Part shown: positions 55,648 to 64,000 of the stretch, piece by piece
Layout of the letters: each line of letters begins with the position of its first letter
How positions within the stretch are numbered: the stretch's first letter is position 1
From: Alopecurus myosuroides
Lineage: Eukaryota; Streptophyta; Magnoliopsida; Poales; Poaceae
Assembly (NCBI GenBank): GCA_028641055.1
Contig: CM054057.1
Coordinates: 720,436,310 to 720,500,309 of the forward strand
DNA length: 64,000 nucleotides
Direction: 5' to 3'
Translations under genes and position numbers: made by a program
Notes under the pieces: model-generated
Told to the model about the DNA's origin: nothing
The model's input: only the letters and a program-made list of their open reading frames with translations
The model's database searches: none

Positions 55648-57931
55648 CCTTACTGTACTAGCTTATTCATTGTCGCGGTCTTTAGTGGAGCGTGGAGGTT
55701 AGACGCTAGAACAAGCCTGGAGGACGCACATGAGCAAAGCTGCCGCTGTTGTTCGGCCGGATGCTTCGCTAGAGATTCTATGAGCCAAGTGGATAGCTAG
55801 ATTTGCTGGGCTAGATGAGCAGAATACTAGATGGTTTATTTTTTCTGGAAATAATCGGTATTGATTTGCATACCCATGAATCTATTTGTGCCCACCAGTT
55901 CTTACCTACATGTGACCATAAGAATATATCGAGATGCCTAATTAGTGCGATTAACTTTGCAATGAATTTCCAATAAATATCTGTTGGATTATTATACCTT
56001 TTTGATAATACATGTTCGTCACGTGGTAGTGACGTAATATTTTGTGTTGTTCCCACTTCTGTACTCAGATTATAGAAGAACATCTTTACTATTAAGGTTG
56101 TTGCGGCGGTGGTGTCACACTTCTAAGAAATTACAGAGCAATGCCATCCCACTCAAATTACTACGCACTAATTACACAACAAATGCCACCACCATAAATT
56201 GCTAAACAACTTTTATAGTTACGGGAATAACAATATTCCCACAAACCAGGATGACACCTCCAAATGGATCGCGACCAAACAAATTACATAGCGAAATGCC
56301 ACCTTGTTCTGTTAACCGACAACTAATCCTCAAAAGCCTCCCGTAGCCATTCCCTCCCGATAACCCTCCCCATGATTCTCTCGCTTTACAAATTACAACT
56401 AACTCCCCCACCAGAATTTTAAGATCTCAATTTTTTCGGATCTCGATCCGCCCCTCCCTCTCTGCTCTGCTCTCTCTCTCGATTGGCCGATGACAGCACG
56501 GCGGAGCGCCCCTTGCATGAAGGTGGAACAGCAGCCGCTGACAAAGGAAAAGCAAGAGGGACTGAGTCCGTGAGTGTTGATGGCTGAGTCATCATCTCCT
56601 CTCAGATGGACGAAGGCCGATGTCATTTTGTGGGGGTGGCCACGATGGTGAACGAAGACGGAGGAGCCAGCTCATGGAGGGGATGGAGACACAACGACCC
56701 CATCTGTTGCACACTTAGTTGCCTAGGTACACACTTTTGACCCCTCTCTCTCACCTTCTCTCTCTCAGGCAGGAGGTCGCGGCGGGGATGGAGACGTTCG
56801 TGTCGACCACGGGACAAGCGACTACATTGAAGTAGAGCACGAGGACATGGGGCCAGCGGCTGCGCTGGCGGCGGGAGGAGGTGTGCGGAGGCGCTCGACG
56901 TGCGGATGTGTGTGCTGCCTCGGCCGCTCCCTCCACGTGCCTGAGAAGAGCGCACCGACGCGTATCCGTATTGCGGCGGGCGGTGACTGCGGCGTGGGTG
57001 AGGCGGCCATCGCAACCTCCGACGATCCTGCCAATACCCTCAAGATCTGAACGCACCTGCCCCCGCGCCTCCTCGGCATTCCTGTGGGAGAGATGGTCCG
57101 GATGCTTGAGGTCTGTAACCATGTGCTCCGAGTGTCTGTTTCTGGTTCATCAACATCTCCACACTCTGTTGTTCTCTAATACTGTCTAGATTTATTGTTC
57201 TTGCAGGAGTTTGGAGATCAAGCAGATGATTGCCTTATCCGGTCACCGCGGCTGAAGGGGATCTCAAGTCCTGAGCGCTATGCTGCCCTCTTGTTCCTAG
57301 GTACACAGACAAGCATGCACATAAGGATGGGCGACAACGAGCTTACGGGCGCCAGATTTGACGGATGCGTGCATGATGGATGCCGATTGTAGGGACAAGC
57401 ACGCCATGGGGGATTTCACCATCGCCAGCCAAGCATGTGTCAGTATTTCATTGCCAAGTAAAATCACAACTGTTTTATAGATTACAGTGTCATTCGGGAC
57501 TACCAAATAAAGCTTGATTTTGATTTTTATTACAAACAGACTGGACTGGTGCTATAATGGCACAACAAGGCAAAATTATGTTGAGCGAATGGACTTCCTA
57601 CTGAAGCTAGGACGTGTTAGCGGTGCAGAAAATGGGTACTGCAAGAAAAGGATATTCAAGTGTACCACGTATCCTTTGCTCTATTCCTGACTTCTCTTAG
57701 TGTTTGCAGCTGCCAGTGTCACCTGGTGATTCTTGTATACACTGTTTCCTAAACCTATTTTCGCGCATTGCAGGTTGTAATTATGTTGGTCAGTGGAAGA
57801 GAAAATGACAATGCTCTCTTAAGCTGTGAATCAAGATTTGGAGGTCAAATTGAGTTGTCTTGCTGGTTTTATGGAGGTGAAAATAACATAGTATCTCTTA
57901 TCTTATTTGTTGTGGTTCAAGCATATATGAT
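55648..57931. other. Unassigned; possible gene fragments
   Basis: 56100-56400 is A/C-rich with repeated ATGCCACC words. 56600-57400 is GC-rich with scattered short frames on both strands. 57540-57910 contains sequence that looks exon/intron-like (TTTTCGCGCATTGCAG acceptor at about 57759-57774), but no domain is recognisable. I do not call a gene. Confidence 0.35.
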
Positions 57932-59745
57932 ACTAGCTAAGTGCCCGCGCGCGTTGCCGCTTACCACTTTGAATTGACTGCTAATGTAGTCTCTCTGGCT
58001 CACACATCTCCGCACGGGCGCCCAGAGTCACAGTCCAAGCGTACAGTACCAAGGTCTAGAGCGCTGCCGCGTTTCCCAGTGCCGCCCCACGTGTAGCTGC
58101 TGCTCCTTCCCGCGCTCTCGCATGTGCCGACGGCCGGCCACCATGGAGCATGTGAAGCACTCCTGCTCGGGATGAAGGTTTGTGACTCCCCCATGGCACC
58201 CTCCGTTTTCTCCCTAGGTCCCTCCATGCATCGCCGGTCCGAAGAAGCCGGGATCTCGCCATGGAAGCCATGGATGGCTCCCGGAATTCAAAACCAACAT
58301 TTCTCTGTATTTTCTCTCAATGGTATTGTTGATTAGTTTTCCACATCACAGATATCCTTTTGTTTTATACTATTTTTTTCCAGGCTTTAAGCACGTCTTT
58401 TTTGCATGAGTGTAGCCTCTAAAATGCAGACTGGGTCTCCCCTGGCAGGCTGATTCGTAATCAATAGCCAATGGTAATCATCTATATGCCATTAGTGTTA
58501 ACTAGAAGAAACTACTCCAGTGCCACCATTGATAGGCTCAAAGGTTATGAAACCATGTTTTCTGCAAAGCCTTATAGCTTTCCTGTGTGCCTACCTTCTA
58601 TTACGTTTGCTTACAAACTATGAGCTCTATGCAGTTGATGGGGCGCTTAATCTATTGTGCAGTTATGCTCCACAACGAGCGGCAGTGCCTCCTCCGTGAT
58701 GAGCACCAATGTATCATTTGCTTGGCCTAGGAGCACGGGTGTCACCATGCTGTTGGATATAGCTCCCTTTCTCTATGGAAGTTTTAGTTATATATCCAGT
58801 CAAGAGTCAGAGTGACTCCACTATACACATGATATGGTGGACAAATTTTGTTGGTCCTTTTTGTTTCGGGACCATTTATTTATTTGTTTTCCGATCATCT
58901 TTTGTAGTGTTGTAAAGTTGCATAATGATTGTCGTGTTGTAGTGTTTTTATTCACTTTTTCCTGCAACGACTTTGTAAGCTCAACTAGGCACCATGCGAT
59001 TCTTGGAGGGTATAAGCAAGTTCTAGAGCTAATAGATATTTGTACTATATTCCTTAATAGATATGTGTTTCATAATCATAATTTGGCCGATGACTTCATT
59101 TGTTTCTGTAACAATTCGCTGGTCCTTGCACCATTCTTCTGTTATTGAGTTAAAAAAAATTATAGTCAACAACTATGAGGCACGGTATTAATTATTTTTT
59201 CCCTTCAGCCTGGGTGAGTGAAATTGAAGATTTAAATGGGTTTCTTTCAATTAGTTACTAATGTCTGCATAATGAGCTTATAATTAGTTTCCTTTGTTGA
59301 AATTCAACACTGCAGAAACTCAAGCATCACTAAACTTGGTTGGAGTATCTCATATCAGAATTTTATTTTCATATTCCTAATTTGATCATTGAGCAAGTAC
59401 CCCTCTCAGCAAAACAACTACGCCGTCCGTCAGACAGTCGACATGACCATAGATCAGAGTTGTAGTTGGTTGAGTTAAATAGAATTAACTGCAATGGGTC
59501 ACTTTTCTGGGACTTTCTGAAAACTGAAATATGGTTGGATGCTTAAATGTCCGTACATAATTCTTTGATTTTTTTTTTTTGAATGGGACGTGTAACGATG
59601 CAGCAGTGTATAGACAAAAGATGATAGATCCTCTTCTTGAAATGTGGCAGTAAAAGGATGTGTGATATGAAAGCCGAGTGCTTTTGTGAACAAGATGATG
59701 ATCGATACATTTTATCCGTGGCAACGCACGGGCATTCAGCTAGTA
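57932..59745 (+). mobile_element. Helitron-like element
   Basis: The right end is CCGTGGCAACGCACGGGC followed by ATTCAGCTAG, with T next: a CTAG terminus preceded by a short hairpin (CCGTG/CACGG), as in Helitrons. The left end is near 57932-57950 (TACTAGCTAAGTGCCCGCGC), similar to the reverse complement of the right end (TACTAGCTGAATGCCCGTGC). Because both ends are inverted and flanked by TA, a TIR transposon is an alternative. The interior (58000-59700) has no recognised gene. Confidence 0.5.
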
Positions 59746-59748
59746 GAT

Positions 59749-60105
59749 AGAATTTCTATAGGAGTACACTCGGGTACGACCCAATATGTTGGATTTTATG
59801 AAGTATACGTTGTTGTAAATTATCTGAATCATATATATCATATACCTTGCAGGTCCTTCTCCGGTGGCACAAGTTGACATCCAGCCTGAACCATATAGAA
59901 TATGTAGAATTTCCATAGTAGTACACTGAGGTACGGCCAAATATGTTGGATGTTATGAAGTATACGTTGTCGTAAATTCTCTGAATCATATATATCATAT
60001 ACCTTGCAGGTCCTTCTCCGGTGGCACAGGTTGAAATCCAGCCTGAACCATATCAGAACAGGTCCTTCTCCGGTGGCACAAGTTATCCAGCCTAAACCAT
60101 ATCAC
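59749..60105 (+). repeat. 157-bp tandem repeat, 2.3 copies
   Basis: Unit 1 is 59749-59905, unit 2 is 59906-60062, and a partial third covers about 60059-60105 (GGTCCTTCTCCGGTGGCACA recurs three times). The units differ by scattered substitutions. Confidence 0.88.
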
Positions 60106-60129
60106 AATGCAGTCCCATCTATTTTGATT

Positions 60130-60245
60130 GAATGTAACTTTTGAGCTGAACTTGTATACCCGATTATTCTCAAGGGAACTCGAATCTGAATGTAACTTTT
60201 GAGCTGAACTTGTATACCCGATTATTCTCAAGGGAACTCGAATCT
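60130..60245 (+). repeat. 58-bp exact tandem duplication
   Basis: 60130-60187 and 60188-60245 are identical (GAATGTAACTTTTGAGCTGA ... GGGAACTCGAATCT). Confidence 0.93.
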
Positions 60246-60611
60246 TTTTTAGCACTTAATTCGTATGTGACTGCCTGGTGAATGTTCAGTCGTTACTCCA
60301 GTCATGTGTAGGTGTTAAAAGTAGCAGATTTTTGTCTAAAAAAAAGTGAACATGTATCCAGTAAAATTGATATACTTAATTGTATTATTAGCAACTGCAT
60401 TTCGGGTGATTGTACTCATACCTTTTTTATTTCAGGATGCTTAAGATTTCTTTGAATGAGCGGTGCTTCTCATATAGTTCTGCACTGTTAAATACAGATT
60501 TCTATTTTTTTTGTAGTAAGCATAATATTTCTGTGAGACCTTTAATTCAAGTATTTGGTAGTTGTCTGCAAGTTCATTGTGCGAGAGTAATTGTTGAATT
60601 AAAGATTTAAT
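60246..60611. other. AT-rich intergenic, nothing recognised
   Basis: No gene, RNA or element end was identified. Confidence 0.5.
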
Positions 60612-60787
60612 GCAATGCAGTCGGCTGAGGGTTCTTGTAAGTGTCTAGCTATGATCGAAGAACTAGGAACGAATCGATTCTGGAATTGATGGATTAGGCT
60701 CGTTCCTCCCAACCGCCCCCGAGCCAATTCTTACACGGCATCAGCCGATTCTTTCTTCAGTTACAAGCCAAGAACAAAAGGAAGACA
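60612..60787 (-). repeat. 3' LTR (short) of the chromovirus
   Basis: On the minus strand an LTR start TGTCTTCCTTTTGTTCTTGG at 60787 follows a purine stretch (TTTAGGGAGGTCCC) just after the polyprotein stop. The other end is uncertain (candidate TG starts at 60611, 60616 and 60626), giving about 160-180 bp. The 5' LTR is beyond the right edge. Confidence 0.5.
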
Positions 60788-60807
60788 GGGACCTCCCTAA
60801 ATAGCAC

Positions 60808-63800
60808 TCACGCCGCTCCCTCCGTGGCCCACTCGCCAGTGAGCATCCAGCTGGGCTTCACATGCCTTCTCTTGGGCCGTTGTCCTTCAAGGCCCGCCCC
60901 GTCCTCGTCACGGCCAGCGTCGCCTACGCTGGCAGGTGTGGAAGGTGCGTTGACAATCTCCCCCGCTTGAGAACCTGCTTGCCCCCAAGCAGGGGCCTGA
61001 GGGAATCGTTGACGGAGTGGTTCGACGTCCTCCCAGGTAGCTTGCTCCTCCGGCGCGCCACTCCAGCGCACCAACACTTGCTGGACAGCACGACGCCCCC
61101 TCTGCTGCACGCGGCGTCGCAACACCTGGACCGGAAACTGAAACAAGGCATCGACGGCTGGCAGTTGGGGTGATACCTGCGGTCGCGGACCAATACACGG
61201 CTTGAGCTGCGAGACGTGGAAGACGGGGTGGATGCGGCTGGATTCGGGCAACGCCAATTTGTACGCCACCTCCCCCACACGCTCGATGATGCGATACGGG
61301 CCGAAGAACTTGAAAGAGAGCTTGTGGTTGGCGCGGCGGGCCACAGACGACTGAATGTACGGCTGAAGGCGAAGGAAAACTTCATCCCCCACAGCGAACG
61401 TCCGCTCACGGCGGTGCTTATCCGCCTGCGCCTTCATGCGCTGCTGCATGCGGAGCAGATGTTGCTTGACGGAATCCAATATCAAGGCACGCTCCTGCAG
61501 CCACTCGTTGATGTCCATAGAGTAATTCGAAGGGAGATTTCCCCAACGACGAATGCCAGTTCGTATTGTACCAGAATTCACAAAAAGAAACCCATTTGGC
61601 CCAATGCTGCGGGCAAGCACTGATAAAGCATCTGAGATAGCATTCGATGGATTGGTTCACGCGCTCGGTCTGACCATCCGTCTCAGGGTGATTCGCCGTG
61701 CTAAGCTTCAGTTGAGTCCCTGTTGCACGGAATACAGACTGCCAGAACGTGCTGGTAAAGACAGGATCGCGATCAGAGACAAGCGAACCTGGTAGCCCGT
61801 GGAGCTTGTAGATGTTGTCGATGAACAGCTCAGCCACTTTACTCGCTGTGTATGGATGACGAAGCGGAATAAAGTGGGTGTATTTCGTGAGCTTATCCAC
61901 GACGACAAGGAGGCAATTGTACTGGCGAGAGGTTGGCAGGCCATCAATGAAATCCATCGTAGCGACCTCCCATGGCTCCGATGGAATAGGAAGGGGCTGA
62001 AGCAGCCCTGCCGGCGGCAAGCGCTCAGATTTGGCCTGCTGACAAGTATGACAAGACCTGACATACTCACGCACCATCGCCTTCATGCCGTGCCAGCTGA
62101 AGAGAGACACTAGCCTTCTGTAGGTCACCGGAAACCCAGAATGCCCCCCTTGCGGGCTGTCGTGAAACGCCGCGAGAATTTGTTTCTGTATCTGCACATC
62201 TTTGCCAACAAAAATCATGTTCTTGTAACGCAACACGCCTTTGTCCAGATTGTAATTTGGCACTGCTGCAGGTTCGATTGCGAGCTGCTGCAACAGCTGT
62301 TGTGCGAAGGCGTCAGACTCGTAACTGTCTGCTACTGACGCCATCCAAACCGGCTGTACCAGGGAAACAGCAAAAATTTCAGAACTAGATGGATCTTTGC
62401 GCGACAGGGCGTCAGCTGCTCCATTCTGAATTCCTTTTTTATACTGCACTGTGTATTGTAATCCCATCATCTTCGTCAGGGCTTTGCGCTGCCAATCAGT
62501 GTGGAGGCGCTGATCTGTCAGGTGAATCAAACTCTTGTGATCCGTGCGAATAACGAACTCTCGAAGCTGAAGGTAAGATCTCCACTGTTGCACTGCGAGG
62601 AGGATCGCCAGGTACTCCTTCTCGTAGACTGAAAGTCCTCTGTTCCTTGGGCCAAGAGCTCTGCTGACAAAAGCGACTGGGTGTCCTTTTTGTGACAGCA
62701 CAGCACCAATTCCTATGTCACAAGCATCTGTGTCGATTACAAACTGTTCACTGAAGTCAGGCAAACACAACACAGGCGACGTTATCAGAGCTTGCTTCAG
62801 GACCTGGAATGCGTTGTCAGTGTCTGGTGTCCATACAAACAGCACTCCTTTTTTGAGCAGTGAGGTGAGGGGCTTGCTGATCACGGCGTAGTGGCGTATG
62901 AATTTCCTATAGTACCCCGTGATGCCTAAGAACCCGCGGAGCTCTCGTTGGTTCGTGGGCGTTGGCCAGCTTGCAATCGTCGAGATCTTGGATGGATCCG
63001 TGGCCACCCCTGCTACTGAGATCACATGTCCTAAATACGACACTTGTTGCTGCACAAAGGTACATTTAGTCAACTTGACTTGCCATTGGTCCTTCTGTAA
63101 TATTTCCAAGACTGACGCCAGGTGCTGAAGATGATCATCATAGGACGGGCTGTAGATCAAGATGTCATCCAAGAAGACGAGAGCGAAGCGACGCAGCACC
63201 GGTGCCAGAGTGGCATTCATTGCGTGCTGGAAGGTTGCAGGCGCACCCGTCAGCCCGAACGCCATGACCTTAAATTCATAGTGGCCACTGTGGGTCTGGA
63301 AGGCTGTCTTATGTTCCTCGCCGGGCTCTAGACAGATTTGATGATAACCAGCCTTCAGATCAAGCTTCGAAAACCACCTCGCGCCTGCCAACTCGTCAAG
63401 CAGTTCGTCGATGATCGGTAGCGGGTACTTCCCCTTGACTGTCAGGGCATTCAATGGTCGATAGTCAATCACTAACCACCATGATTTTGCTCCTGGATCT
63501 TCTTCCTTCTTCTTGACTAGCAAGACAGGAGCTGCGAATGCGCTATCACTGTGCGAGATCACTCCTTGCTCCAGGAGCTCTCTGATCTGATTTTCAATTT
63601 CCGTTTTGAGCTCTGGTGCAACCCGGTACGGCCTGACAGAGACCGGTCTTGCTCCAGGAACAAGTGGAATACGATGGTCGTATTGACGCCTGGGCGGTAA
63701 ACCTGATGGTGCAGCAAATACTGAAGAAAATCTGTCGAGTATCACCTGCACTTCTGGGGGAATGAGTTGTGGATTTGCCTCTCGTTCCTGTAACAAGTGG

Positions 63801-64000
63801 AGCTCCACTAAGGCATGTGTACACAGGCGAGGGTCATCACCGTGCAGCACCACCTGTCGCCCTTCACACTGAAATGCCAGCCAGCCCTGTTCCCAGTGCG
63901 TAAGCATGGGACTGTATTTCCCAAGCCAATCCAGCCCAACGATGCCGTCATAACCACCAAGTTGCAGCACCCTGAATGTGTCTGTAAAGGAAGCCCCGTC
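60808..64000 (-). pseudogene. Ty3/gypsy chromovirus pol (protease end, RT, RNase H, integrase, chromodomain), one break
   Basis: The frame enters from the right edge with the protease tail (GGYDGIVGLDWLGKYSP). RT follows (VSVRPYRVAPELKTEIE, LLVKKK, FSKLDLKAGYHQI, FLDDILIYS), then RNase H (FVIDTDACDIGIGAVLSQ, RTDHKSL). Integrase has a zinc region (GGHSGFPVTYRRL...CHTCQQAK) and a D-D-E core (MDFIDGLPT, SDRDPVF, HPETDGQTERVNQ). This frame loses meaning after FELLYGHQ at about 61520. The neighbouring frame (61620-60808) takes over at NEWLQERALILDSVKQHLL and continues through HPVFHVSQLKP to a chromodomain (VQQVLVRWSGAPEEQATWED) and a stop at 60808. The usual residues between the two are missing, so a small deletion changed the frame. 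The chromodomain guides insertion in chromoviruses; the short LTR suggests a Reina-like lineage. Confidence 0.88.

Overview
The window is nuclear DNA of a grass and is almost entirely transposable elements nested in one another. The LTR beginning TGATACGTCTCC, the Stowaway MITEs, the CACTA elements and the GC-rich single-intron P450 together suggest Triticeae (wheat, Aegilops or barley relatives). That assignment is inference from remembered repeat families; no search was run. Only about 2.3 kb looks like ordinary host gene sequence.

Layout. 1-9387: a minus-strand LTR retrotransposon with very long (about 5.3 kb) LTRs and a shrunken 0.83-kb interior; its 5' LTR carries a 474-bp hAT-type MITE. 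9388-13355: the gag/protease half and 5' LTR of an Athila-type Ty3/gypsy element (minus), cut at 9388 by the previous element and itself inserted beside the 3' end of a LINE (13356-13677). 15401-17001: a solo LTR of the same family with a perfect 5-bp target duplication, then a degraded related LTR end (17002-17925). 20014-20460: an apparently intact host gene for a small secreted cysteine-rich protein built of four roughly 20-residue repeats. Its tandem paralogue (22332-29908) is a pseudogene split by a 7.1-kb Ty1/copia element whose LTRs are nearly identical.

30147-33130 holds a SINE-like unit, a tail-only LINE scar and two MITEs leading into an intact CYP71-type cytochrome P450 gene (33291-35061, one intron). 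37132-45259 is a small non-autonomous CACTA element (perfect TGT duplication) containing a nearly full-length 6.8-kb LINE with ORF1 and ORF2. It lies beside, and possibly inside, the 5' region of a large CACTA element that runs to 54516. The large element has a TNP2 gene, a second multi-exon transposase gene, subterminal TTTGCCGAGTG arrays and three long, nearly perfect hairpins, which are the most interesting unexplained structures here. 54641-55647 is a poly(A) retroposon with target duplication, 57932-59745 a Helitron-like element, 59749-60245 tandem repeats, and 60612-64000 a minus-strand Ty3/gypsy chromovirus running off the right edge.

The host genes do not form a pathway. The main story is layered insertion: a gene family member destroyed by a young copia element, a P450 promoter crowded by MITEs, and a CACTA element with hairpins that could feed small-RNA pathways.
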